A stretch of DNA of 64,000 bases, from positions 3,745,671 through 3,809,670 of the forward strand of contig CAJSYZ010000002.1 of the NCBI GenBank assembly GCA_910574455.1, written 5' to 3'. Below the pieces are notes generated by a model. That model searched no databases and was not told the origin of the DNA. It was given only the letters and a program-made list of their open reading frames with translations. The stretch is from Trichaptum fuscoviolaceum. Lineage: Eukaryota; Basidiomycota; Agaricomycetes; Hymenochaetales; Trichaptaceae. Shown piece after piece: positions 11,581 through 21,700 of this stretch. Numbering within the stretch: the stretch's first letter is position 1; every line of letters starts with the position of its first letter. The position numbers and the translations under genes were made by a program.

Positions 11581-12617
11581 TCACTCCTGAGATTTTTTGC
11601 TTTTCTTTTTTTTCTTTCTCTTCTTGTCTGTGATAGGGCTTGCATCATCTATGTTCGAGACCGAGCTTGCACGACTGCTTGTTACAGTGTCCTCGCCCAT
11701 GACTTCCATCAATTTCCTACTCCGCTTAGGTGTCCCCGCTACCGAGTCGACATCCATGCCTTTATCACCTGAAGCTGTCCGGAAAACTCGTCAACGTACT
11801 ATATAATTTGTGAAAGCCGCCAAGTGGCACTCACGACCAAAAGGATCCATGGGGCGTCTGCGCTTTTTCTTTCCCGTTGCCTCGGCATAGGCATCTTTCT
11901 TCTCAATATCTCTACCTGCAATGCTGTCTTCACCTATGACCTCGAGAGTATGCTCCTCGCTTTCCGAGTCGTCTTTCAGGTTCTGTAGATAAGCCTCCCG
12001 CTCTTTCATCTTTTCCGTCACATGTGCGGGAACCAAGACGGAAGGCACAGAAGGACCAGCTTCCTTGCCGCTATTATTCGTGTCGATATTTTGCTTTGCT
12101 TGAGCAATAGCATGTTTGATGAATCTTCCCGCCGCTGCTTTGTCAATGCCAGAAGGCCTCTCTAGAGGTACTATGAGCACAGCTAGAATGCCAGCAGCAT
12201 ACCATGGTAAAAGCGTACTTTTCTCTCCCTCTTCGGCATCCTTTATCTTGGCAAAATATTGACGGACCCTATCCTGAGTATGAGACATATTAGCCTAAGA
12301 TTATTGGAGTGTAGAACGACCTTCCGTACAAGCTCTGCAACAACTGGGTGGGTCTTAGGGTCGACCCCTCGGGTCTTCAGGTAGACTGGTAAGATATTAG
12401 GAGACAGAGCGAGATTTGGATATATTCCATACGCACTGAATATCAGGTCATTAATGAGATACGGAAGAAGAACATTCAGCTTCGCCTGCTGTAGCTTCTC
12501 TAAAGATTCAAGATTTTCTTGGAGAGAATAAGATAAGATAGGTTCGAGTTTGGCCTCCAGTTCATCTAGAGAGCTCGAGAGGGCGTTAGCCTTCGATAAA
12601 AGCTTTTTTGTGCTCAT
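11581..12617 (-). CDS. LRP1: Nuclear exosome cofactor C1D/Lrp1 (Rrp47) family
   Basis: A Sas10/C1D-domain protein that partners Rrp6 in the nuclear exosome for rRNA, snRNA and snoRNA processing. Exon 1 (from 12617) encodes MSTKKLLSKANALSSSLDEL, the helical N-terminus, through GVDPKTHPVVAELVRK. Splicing joins it to DRVRQYFAKIKDAEEGEK, the strongest family signature, then IPLERPSGIDKAAAGRFIKH. The next exon carries a charged linker with KKKRRRPMDPFG. The last exon ends in a Lys-rich tail (DKKRKKKKKSKKSQE), as expected for RNA-binding C1D proteins. Three introns, all GT-AG. The acceptor of the last intron (after GACGAG) is my best choice because the nearer one gives an immediate stop. Confidence 0.87.
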
Positions 12618-13345
12618 TCTAGAGGTAAGGCACTGAGCAGGTTCGTGGCAGCCTGAGGGGGCTCGGTGTCACGTCCGCCCTAAGTCACAGCCGACGCACA
12701 TCTGGTCACGATAGTCACAGCGCGTTTTTTACATAATCCAATAATTGCGAACGCTGTGGGTGCACAGCAGAGCCCGCTACCCAGGTCTGGTTAATTTCAT
12801 TAGATTGAGAATGTATCAAGTTATATATATATTATAAATGAAACAATAATTATGATTTTTGATAGTTATTTCATATTACAGAAAGAAAGACACACACAAT
12901 CGATGTCCTGCTGCAGAACAATTGTGAAAGGGCGAAATAGAGCCTGTTCACATGTCACCAATGATTGATGCGATGAGCCGACCATAAACCTTTGTATTAG
13001 TTGGCAATCAGAGGCTGCTGCATGTTGCTTGGTTGCAAACTCCTCACCTAATCAATCAGAGATACTCTCAAAAATATATTGATCGAAGTTGGTATTGCTT
13101 GGGTTCTTGCAAATCGCAGCAAGGATGGCGCCGAAAAAGTTGAACACCAGCAAATACAACGAAGCTGTAACTTCAAATGGGTTACAACAGATTCTAAGGT
13201 GTCGCACAGCCTGGCCATCTGTCGATTGATTTCAGTCCAGTACAATTAAAATAGTCATGTTTAATATACCTCGGGTATAAGCAACATTCCCTAAACCGAA
13301 GTCTTCAGAAAATGAATGAAAATGAAACTATGGGTGACTACTTAC
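12618..13345. other. C1D upstream region and left edge of the decayed block
   Basis: The right-hand promoter of C1D passes into AT-rich DNA with TATATATATATTATAAATG-like tracts near 12820. The inverted-terminus motif CCCGCTACCC sits at 12773-12782. No coding potential is visible. Confidence 0.5.
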
Positions 13346-14030
13346 CGAACAGTATACCTATCCGCCAACCAAGCGAGGAAACGCTGATGAAATGGTCGTG
13401 TGTTATTGGACAAAGAAATATGACAAGTTTCGGATCAATCATAGCTCAACGCCTAACCCATACCCGCCGTGTTCGCACGTACCGTACTTTCACTGGTCCA
13501 TGTACCAGTAATATGGCTCTGGGTCGATCCCTTCACGCTTGTAGCCAGCCAGCAGCTCTTCAGTGTCCGCAATCCTCATGGATCCACCTTCAAGAGAGGT
13601 CAATTCTCATGTTTTCGCGACGACCATAAAAAAGTATCAAGACGCACCAACAATCTCTCCCACCCCGAGCATGAGAAGATCACAACTCTCGGTGAACACC
13701 TTTCCACCTTGTTCTCCAGAGTTAGGCATCTTTTTCATGTAGAAGGCCTTCAGTTCCGCAGGGAAGCGCCGCTCAGCGGCATCAGCAATATCTTCGCTAA
13801 CGACGTGATCGACCATCTTGGGATTGCCTTTGTCGTCTTTGATGACGTTGCCCTCAGCATCCTCTTCTTCATGCTGGATACCATGGTCGTTAAGCAACCT
13901 AATAGCATCCACATATGCTAGTCGCATGAATGGCCGTGACGGAGCTTGGAAAGAAGGGTTCAATTGCTTGATGAGTGCGGCTGCTTCTCGTTCAGCGAGT
14001 AGCTTGTCTACAGTGTTGCAGATCTGGTAG
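13346..14030 (-). pseudogene. Fragment of cytosolic asparaginyl-tRNA synthetase, degenerate
   Basis: The minus strand reads CNTVDKLLAEREAAALIKQL, then NPSFQAPSRPFMRLAYVDAI, RFPAELKAFYMKKMP, TESCDLLMLGVGEIVG, and after a GTGCGT intron GSMRIADTEELLAGYKREGI and PEPYYWYMDQ. This is the C-terminal catalytic domain of class IIb AsnRS (motifs 2 to 3). Lesions: a TGA at 13490-13492 replaces the Arg before KYGT; the following intron has lost its GT donor (now CT); and about 15-20 residues are missing between DAAER and RFPAEL. A tiny exon at 13346-13383 (RFLAWLADRYTVR) marks the motif 3 region. The N-terminal half and the last exon are absent. Not functional. Confidence 0.82.
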
Positions 14031-14133
14031 AAGATGTGAACAAATGTGAATTTTCACCGGCCTGTAGGTTCTTGTATACATGTCGCGAGAACTACACGAC
14101 GTCCACAAGAGGATTCATGCTTGTAACACCTTG

Positions 14134-15345
14134 CTATAGATCTCCAAAATTAGTATCTGTTCCTGCCGAAAGAGCTGCATCACTCACCTGAGCAGTTGCG
14201 CCAACCGTTGTCACCGCCGTGAGCAGGCACACACTCTCATCCTTCCTCTTCCAACTCTCTTCTCCCTTCTTCCTGTTGTACTCCTCCAGTCCGTTCCCAA
14301 TCAACATCAAGACAACTTCGGTCGTCTCAACCTCGAAACCTGAGGCAACGAGTGTACGGAGGACATGCCGCAGCTTGTCGCCGTGTGGTTCCCTCCGCAG
14401 CCAATCCGCCAATGGACCAAATGCCGCAAAAGAAAGGTCGACTCGGACATACTCCAGAGGATCGTCCTCATATTGCTCCACTTCGTACTCTGCGGGTCAA
14501 AACAGTATCAGTAAAGATGAGCGTTAAGAAAGAAAAAGCTTGCGCACCTCGTAATGTGACACTGGGTAAGACTACGCCTTTGATCACAACCTTAATCGTC
14601 TCCCTCTCCGCAAACGTCGCCTTATAGTTTCCTGACCGGATGTCCGTGTTGAGGAAGCGTAGTCACTGGCTGACCAGTCCGTCATACACCATTGCAGATC
14701 TCTGACCTCCATCAAGAAGTCTCCACAGCGCTGTGACAGATGCCGGTACGGTATTCGAAGACAAGAGAATATTCATGTGCACCGTCGCCAGCGCTTTCAG
14801 GGCCTACAAAACACATTAGACCAACCATCATCATATCATAGATAGCCCGTACCTTCGCCAGCTCATTGTTTGGGTACTTCTTCAGCACTTTGCTGAGCCT
14901 CCGCCATCGCTTCAGCTCCCGTTCCATTCAGCAGATTGGTGGCGGTGAGTTCGAAGATTTGGAAGAAAGTGCCCGAGAAGCGGCTCAAAACGAAGTTGAT
15001 CATCATATAGAGCGAGTCCGAGCGTAGTGCAGGACGCCATGGCGCGAAGATCGAGTGAGCAGTTTTGAGAACAGAGACGATTGTCGGATAATTTGCAGCG
15101 TCGGGCAAGAGTGAAGAAACGGGCTGATCGATGAGATCTAGCCACTGCTCGGTAATACCATAGTTTGCGACAATGGACACGGCCTCTGCAACCTGTGCTT
15201 GTAATGTCTTGTATATTGAACCTCGAAAGTGCGATCATTGCAGGGACCAGCTTACCCTTCAGTTGTGCTTTCTCTGTCTCAGCCAAAGGCGAGTCTTCAT
15301 CCTCCCATCGCTGTTTCATCATGTTCTTCAGGCTGCAAGTCACAC
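14134..15345 (-). pseudogene. Exportin-2 (CSE1/CAS) fragment, copy 1, degenerate
   Basis: This covers part of the N-terminal HEAT region of the importin-alpha recycling factor Cse1. In order on the minus strand: LKNMMKQRWEDEDSPLAETE, QLKGKLVPAMIALS, then after a frameshift AQVAEAVSIVANYG, DLIDQPVSSLLPDA, AHSIFAPWRPALRSDSLYMM, and finally VEQYEDDPLEYVRVDLSFAA and KDESVCLLTAVTTVGATAQ. Lesions: a 1-nt insertion near 15211-15222 relative to copy 2, a TGA at 14663-14665 where copy 2 has GGA, and replacement of the middle by foreign sequence (14775-14895). Family length is about 960-1,000 residues, so only a third is present. Confidence 0.83.
14775..14895 (-). pseudogene. Exon pair of a TPR protein (probable NatB subunit Naa25/Mdm20) inserted in the CSE1 fragment
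   Basis: In a frame different from the CSE1 flanks the minus strand reads SKVLKKYPNNELAK, a GTACGG...TTGTAG intron (14804-14852), then ALKALATVHMN. The phrase LLKKYPNN...LALKALAL is characteristic of the N-terminal TPR repeats of the NatB auxiliary subunit. CSE1 homology resumes directly after it (LSSNTVPA). Assignment to Naa25 rests on about 25 residues and is tentative; that the segment is foreign to CSE1 is clearer, since copy 2 has proper CSE1 sequence here. Confidence 0.4.
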
Positions 15346-15888
15346 CGAATGGTCATGGGAGACATTGAAAATGAGAGCAAGGATAGGGAAAGTATATTTT
15401 GTTCTGCTTGTTTGTGGTAGTCGGGGACGAGGCAGAATGCAAGGGCGACGAAGAGGAGGTCATAGTGAGGAAGACGATTCTCGGGGACATCCGAGACATT
15501 ACTAGTATTCGGTTCCGATGCGTCAAGTTGACTCACCGGATCTTTAGTATATTCCCCGAAGACCGGTCCAGACCTTAAATCACATGATAAATAAGGTTTT
15601 GCTTTTGAAAGGTGCAAGTCAGTACGCTATTAGAACCCGCTAGGGTGTAGCGGGAACAAGCAGTTAGTGGCTGCGAGTTCCTCACAGCAGAGCCCGCTAC
15701 CCGTGGATGGGTGCAAGGTTATTGTTAGAGAAAAAAAACATTTTTCTTCTTTACATCTGTACATACAATATTCTACTATGTTACAAGCAGACAAAATTCT
15801 ATTATGTTAAAATTACACACCTGATTTCGGAAGGAGTACAAAAAGCAAATCACATCAACCTGGAGAATTGGATGCACGGAGTTCTAAT
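15346..15888. other. Non-coding junction between the two fragment blocks
   Basis: It holds the right-end motif of block 1 (15643-15654) and the left-end motif of block 2 (15693-15702), 38 bp apart, then AT-rich DNA. No gene is recognisable. Homology between the two blocks resumes at about 15889 (CGGCCTGTAGGT), matching 14057. Confidence 0.5.
15636..15654. repeat. Short hairpin at the right end of block 1
   Basis: CCCGCTAGGGTGTAGCGGG folds as a 7-bp stem (CCCGCTA/TAGCGGG) with a 5-nt loop. It ends in the same GGGTAGCGGG-type sequence as the block 2 terminus. Confidence 0.6.
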
Positions 15889-16012
15889 CGGCCTGTAGGT
15901 CCTTGTGCACATGTTGCGAGAAGAACTGCACGACATGCACCATTCATGCTTGTAACACCTTGCTATAGATCCTCAAAATTATTCACTGTTCCTCCTGAAT
16001 GATTTGCATCAC

Positions 16013-17400
16013 TCACCTGAGCGGCTGCACCAACAATTGCCCCGCCATGAACAGGTACACACTCTCATCCTTCCTCTTCCTACTCTCCTCGTCTCCCTTC
16101 CTGTTGTAATCCTCCGGTCCGTTCCCTATTAGCGTCAAGACGACTTCCGTTGTCTCAGTCTCGAAACCTGAGGCAACGAGTGCACGGAGGACATCGGCCG
16201 CAGTTTGTCGCCACGTGGTTCCCTCCGCAGTCAACCCGCTGGACCAAGAAGACGCCGCGAAAGAAAGGTCGACTCGGACATACTCCAGAGGATCGTCCTC
16301 AAATTGCTCCACTTCGTGTTCTGAAGGTCAAGATAATATCAGTAAAAAGATGAGCGCGATGAAAGAAGAAGTTTGCGCACCTCGTAATGTGACATTGGGG
16401 ACAACTACGCCATTGATCACAACCTTAATCATCTCCCTTTCCGCTAGCGTCGCCTTGTAGTTTCCTGATCGGATGACCGTGCTGAGGAAGCGTAGTCCCT
16501 GACTGACCAGTCCGTCACATGTTACTCCAGATCTCTGACCTCCACCGAGATGTCCCCACAGAGCTGTGGCCGGTACGGTATTCGAAGACGAGAGGGCCTC
16601 CGGGTATCGATGCGTATAAAGCTTGGCGAGCTCGAAGATCGAAGTTTTGATTTGGGCGAGGAAAGAGGGAGTCGAATTGTTGGGATCACCGCGCATGTTC
16701 TCGAGGTCCCAAGTAAGGAACTTGGTGAGCACTCCCTGCTCGGCGCCAAAGAAAGCGGAGTGCAAATCTTCAAAAGTGGGAGGCAGATCCTGGGACGTCA
16801 TGTTGTAGAAGATTGACAGAAGCACAACCCGAGTTTGCGCCATCGCTTCAGTTCCCGACCCCTTCAGAAGATTGGTGGCGGTGTGTTCGAAGATTTGTGC
16901 CCGAGAGCGGCTCAAAATGAAGTTGATCGTCGTGTAGAGCGAGTCTGAGCGTATTTCAGAACGCCAAGGCGCGAAGATTGAGTGGGCAGTTTCGAGAACA
17001 AAGATGTTTGTTGGATCATTTGCAGCGTAGGGCGAGAGTGAAGAGACGAGCTGACGATGAGATCTGGCCACTGCTCGAGGAAATTGTACTTGACGAGAAT
17101 GGACACGGCCTCCGCAACCTGCGCTCGTAATGTCTTGTCCGCTGGACTCGAAAGCGCGATCATTGCAGGGACCAGCTGACCCTTCAGCTGCGTCTTCTCT
17201 GCGTCCGCCAAAGGCGAGTCCTCATCCTCCCATCGCCGGTTGATCGTGTTCTTAAGATAGACACTGGCTACGAGCCACACCGAACGGTCTTGAGAGACAT
17301 TGAGTATGAGCTGAAGGAGGAGAGCAAAGAAAGCGGAGTGCGAGTCTTCAAAGGTGGGCGGCAGATCCTGGCAGGTCAAGTCGTAGAAACAAAAACACAA
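16013..17400 (-). pseudogene. Exportin-2 (CSE1/CAS) fragment, copy 2, rearranged and degenerate
   Basis: The minus strand runs from DRSVWLVASVYLKNTINRRW and QLKGQLVPAMIALSSPADKT through AQVAEAVSILVKYNFLEQWP. It then shifts frame by a 1-nt loss near 17054 (expected DLIDQLVSSL) and continues AHSIFAPWRSEIRSDSLYTT, QDLPPTFEDLHSAFFGAEQG, GDPNNSTPSFLAQIKTSIFE, LVSQGLRFLSTVIRSGNYKA and VEQFEDDPLEYVRVDLSFAA. A second 1-nt loss near 16050 scrambles the end relative to copy 1. A middle segment (FYDLTCQDLPPTFEDSHSAF) is also found, out of order, upstream of the N-terminal part. It is longer than copy 1 because the middle is intact. Not expected to make a working exportin. Confidence 0.83.
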
Positions 17401-18708
17401 AATATTTGCAATTTAGGGACAAGTAGAATAGATAAAACTCACGAGGACGCGTCGCCATTAGGAGTGTCTATTTGCCATTAGGAGTGTCAATATGTGAGTC
17501 CGACATAAGTACAAGAAAGACAAGGACAGCGGTGGCGACAACGGCGTTGACGGTTGACGACAAAGCGCGATGTCTCAGATTGCGTCATTATTAGTAATCA
17601 AATCCATCAGAACTTTCGATTAGAACGCCTTCTTTATTAGGCAGGTTTAACATACAGTCATCAACCGATCCTTGAAACAGCACATTTGACCTGCGTTTTT
17701 GTCATCGACCAGGTCAAATTTCGCCATTCTTTTTGCATATTACGGTGAACGTACTACTGAAGAACTTATACGTTTATTTTGAAAGCAATCCAAGCTGTAT
17801 CTGAGTAGATATCTTGATATATGCATATGAGATGTTTTCGGGGCTTCCCCAGTCCTTGAAACACTAGTTTTCCCACGGTATTATAATTACATTCACCTTT
17901 TTTCCTATACCTTCTGCCTAGCTTTTATATTTAAAACTTCAGGATAACATATCTATACAGTATATACACGCTCCAGAGAGTTTTGGAGAGAAACCAATGA
18001 GCACAAAGTGGTGTAGAGCTTGTGCAACATACTGATGAAATGCAGTTACCTAATTTAGTTATGCTTATTCTACCTTTAGATAGCTGTCAGAAACAGTATG
18101 TGCTTTTACAGTGAGTTCTCAATTGTTTTAATTGATTCTTTTTGCAAAATCAAGCATGTTATCTACTACTATACACATTGAGCAGCTAATAAAGGGCTTA
18201 TATGCGCGAAATGAATTATTTTGAGCATCTGGAGGTGTCAGGAAGTAACATGATTTTTGTGACATAGCAAAGAAATACAGTTGATGTTTTAATTTCTTGC
18301 TTTCTGCTGCATGGAATTTCTTCAAATTTTCTACAGAGACTAACAATGTCATTCATCACACTAATATGATTTTTAAAGAATTTTAAATGACGTAGGAAAG
18401 TGAGGGGGCTGGTATTTGTGCTGCTGTCTCACGGACTGGGGGTGACCAAAGGACCCGTTGATGACTGTATAAGGCAATTTCACGTGACCATTTGACTTTT
18501 GGCAGGCGCTGGACACGGTTGCATACCCTAAGAATACCCAGCTACCCAAGGGGTAGCGGGAATAATCCAATTGCCAGTGCCAGTGAGAGGCGCTCCGAAC
18601 CTCAGGCTGAGTCGCGTCCGTCGCAAGTGTGAGCTTCCTACGCCGCGCGTGCTTTTGTTGGTTCATCCCACATATCATCACCGTCACCATTTACTACATA
18701 CCTGAGAC
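17401..18708. other. AT-rich region with no gene, up to the RAD5 promoter
   Basis: No coding sequence is recognisable. A 15-bp direct repeat GCCATTAGGAGTGTC occurs at 17454-17468 and 17474-17488. The hairpin GCTACCC-AAG-GGGTAGC (18541-18557) lies at the block 2 end. The last 150 bp should contain the RAD5 promoter. Confidence 0.5.
17454..17488 (+). repeat. 15-bp direct repeat, 20-bp period
   Basis: GCCATTAGGAGTGTC occurs twice, separated by TATTT. It lies just outside the exportin-2 copy 2 fragment, at the edge of recognisable homology. Confidence 0.7.
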
Positions 18709-21700
18709 ATGTTTGAAGACACTGAAGAGAATGAGATGCCACTTTTCTTGTCATTTCCTGACGAAGACATGGAGGCAGGCCCATCGAGAAACAGGGTGGT
18801 GAGTTGCCGTGTCTTTTCTCTTTTCTTCTGAGCTCTGACGACAAGTCAGTCCGAAGAAGCAATAGACGTAAATATTAAAGCTGAGAATATGGTGGAAGAA
18901 ACAGAGAATCCACCGTCATCCCCTCGTAGCGAGGTTGTGTCGCTCATGGACGAAGATGTGGACGTATCATTGTCAACCGCAGCTACCACTCCGGACATGC
19001 GCCCTCGAAAGAAGCGGCGGGTTACCACTTATCAGAAAAATATCACAGCGACCCGCTCTTCATATTACCTAGGATCATTTCTTGTCAGCAATGCTTGGAG
19101 CACTGTGAAAGGAACAGGGTACATTAAGAATGGCGACCCAATTCTTGTTGAGAGGGATACCTTGGTTCAGGAGACAACTCAGTCAGGCAAAGATCCCAAG
19201 AAAAAGGGAAAGGGAAAGCAAATGACCATCAATAATATGTTCAAGCCTCAAGCAAAGAGCTCCGTACCGAAGAAGGCGAAGGCGAATACGATAGTCAGAC
19301 TCACGAATACGAGGGGCTTTGGTTCGTTATCACTTATAGATGATGTGAACCATTCGGGTACTTACAGATCCAAACAATAGAGTTCGGTAGGCTACCAACA
19401 GATATATCAAACTGGGTGTCGAAACTGCTTGATCTTGGTAAGCATTAGCTTCTCCTGTCATCTCTCTGGTGTCTTGATAGTTATGTAGGCGCGGTCGAGT
19501 TTCGGGGGAGCACTATGGTAGACTGCCCAGACAAATTACACTCTGGCGCAGATCTATTGGTCTCTCTCTCTGTTTATCTACTCCCCTCGGCGTTCAAGCG
19601 CTATACACCAGATTCTTCATCCTCCTCGGCGTCATATACAAAAACGTGGTTCAATGAAGGCCAAGAAACGTCTGAAGAGGAAGCGCTTAGACAGCGGAAA
19701 CATTCTCTACAGCAAATGTTTGAAAAGATATCCTTGAATCCACGAGGAGGTCGTGATCCCTTCTGTTCCGGGAAAGAGAATATACCTCCGAAGGGCAATG
19801 CTACACCGATAGATTCGCCAAGTCAACACTCGTCAAGGAACGTATTTATTGACACTGAAGTCAATAAGCCCGGAGAAGAAGTTGAAGCCGAAAACGCAGA
19901 AGAGGTTCTTTCTGAGACTGATATTGACATTATTTACAAACGGTGATCCTTCTCTCGGGAATGAATGCAGTTAACTGTATGCTAACCTCATAATAGCGCT
20001 CAGGCCAATGATGCACAAATGGATGAAATGGATCCCTGTGAGACCTTCACGTTCAAGTTACGTCCATATCAAAAGCAAGCGCTTCAGTAAGTTCAGCCGC
20101 AAAGCAACATTAGCTACCTCTGATGGGCTTTGCAACTAGTTGGATGTATTCGAGGGAAACTGGCACAGTTTCAGCTCGGAAAACAAATTCATTGCACCCT
20201 CTTTGGACCGAGTATGTACAGTCGTTTGCGGATCGCCTGGAGAAATGTTCATCTCTATGCATTAGATACACCTTTCCAGCGGAACCCGACCATACTGGTG
20301 CCTTTGACCTTACGGCTGATGAACTGCCGTTCTTCTACAATGCACATTCTGGTGAACTAAGTCTGGAATTTCCTCGTGCGGAAAACCTTTGTCGGGGTGG
20401 TATCTTAGCGTGAGCTCTGACCGTCACGAAAAATGTTTGTGTCTTACTGACTATCTTGTGACAGTGACGGTATTTACTTCCTTCCTCGATCTGATTGACT
20501 TGTCTAACTCGATACCTGACTATTCTTCCACAGAAAGTAGGATCTGTCCAGGACTCATATATTCTGTTGGTTACTGACTTGATCATAGTGGGGATGGGAA
20601 AGACAATCATGGTTTCTTCTCTGATACAGACGAACCGAGGTGATAAGGTTGAGGAAGAGATTCCGGATGAACGGGATCAACTCAAGCATCCGGCAAAGCA
20701 TAAGCAACTGAAGCTTGACTCTGCATTTAAACCGATAGTGAAACAAAGGCAGAGTGGACGACGAAGTAAGGCCACGCTCATCGTAGCTCCGGCTTCTCTG
20801 CTGGATCAGTGGGCAAACGAGATCCAGCGTTCGTCCCAGAAGGGCACCGTGAACGTCATTGTTTGGCATGGACAAGCCCGTGAAGATTTGGAAACAATGA
20901 TCGACGTGGATATTGATGCCATTGATGTTGTTATCACATCATACGGGACGCTAGCCTCAGAACACGCGCGATTGGAGAAAACACAGACCAAAGCTGTCCC
21001 CATATATGACAGTGAGCGAGACATTGCGATTTTTTTTTCTTAAACCTGACAAGGCACTTTAGTTGAGTGGTTTCGCGTTGTCCTTGATGAGGCACATAAT
21101 ATCAAATCAAGGGCAAGCAAAAGCTCTAAAGCTGTCTTCGATTTGAGGAGTCCAAGACGCTGGGCTCTGACAGGCTAGTTCTCAGACAATGTCTGCCGCA
21201 TCACGAATAGGTCTGACAGTAATTCTCAGGCACACCCATTGTTAATCGTCTAGAGGACCTATACTCCCTCTTGTAGGTCATTCTCTCCCTTTGATCTCGA
21301 AGCATTCTTAAACATTTCATTTAGACGATTCCTCGATTACGCACCGTGGTCAGATTACTCTTTCTTCCGATCGGTAGTCACACTTCCTTTCCTCGAGCAT
21401 GAGCCGAAGGCTATTGAAGTTGTCCAGGTCATTCTAGAAAGTGTATTGCTGAGACGAGAGAAAAACACGCGCGATCGGGATGGTAATGTGATCGTGCAGC
21501 TTCCAAGTAAAGAGGTAAGTGGTGCGCCATCTGGTTATCGCTTTCTTCTCAGACGCCGAAATACCAGGTAAAGCATGAGTATCTCGAGTTCTCTTTTTTA
21601 GAGAGGAAGATCTATGATAGTCTGTACGAGCACGCGAAGATTGACTTCAATAGACTCACTGAAAAGGGTCTTGTTGGAAAAAAATATACTCACATTCTAG

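Larger units (their letters stand above)
12773..15654. mobile_element. Candidate non-autonomous element 1 carrying captured gene fragments
   Basis: The interval starts with CCCGCTACCC and ends with GGGTGTAGCGGG (15643-15654), an imperfect inverted match. It is 2,882 bp long and contains pieces of asparaginyl-tRNA synthetase, exportin-2 and a TPR protein, all on the minus strand with introns kept. No transposase or replicase is visible. No clean target-site duplication is apparent. Retention of introns points to DNA-level capture, as in Pack-MULEs and Helitrons; which mechanism applied is open. Confidence 0.35.
15693..18560. mobile_element. Candidate non-autonomous element 2 carrying an exportin-2 fragment
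   Basis: Bounded by CCCGCTACCC (15693-15702) and a perfect inverted GGGTAGCGGG (18551-18560), 2,868 bp apart. The left motif and the 10 bp outside it (CACAGCAGAG) are identical to those at the left of block 1. Inside are the second exportin-2 fragment and about 1.1 kb of AT-rich DNA. Blocks 1 and 2 are not colinear from their ends, so they are not simple copies of one element. No transposase visible and no clear target duplication. Confidence 0.35.

Noticed and set aside
13300..17400. Possibility that the exportin-2 pieces are one working gene
   Set aside because: The N-terminal to middle region appears twice in the same direction, with stops and frameshifts in both, and the C-terminal two thirds is absent.
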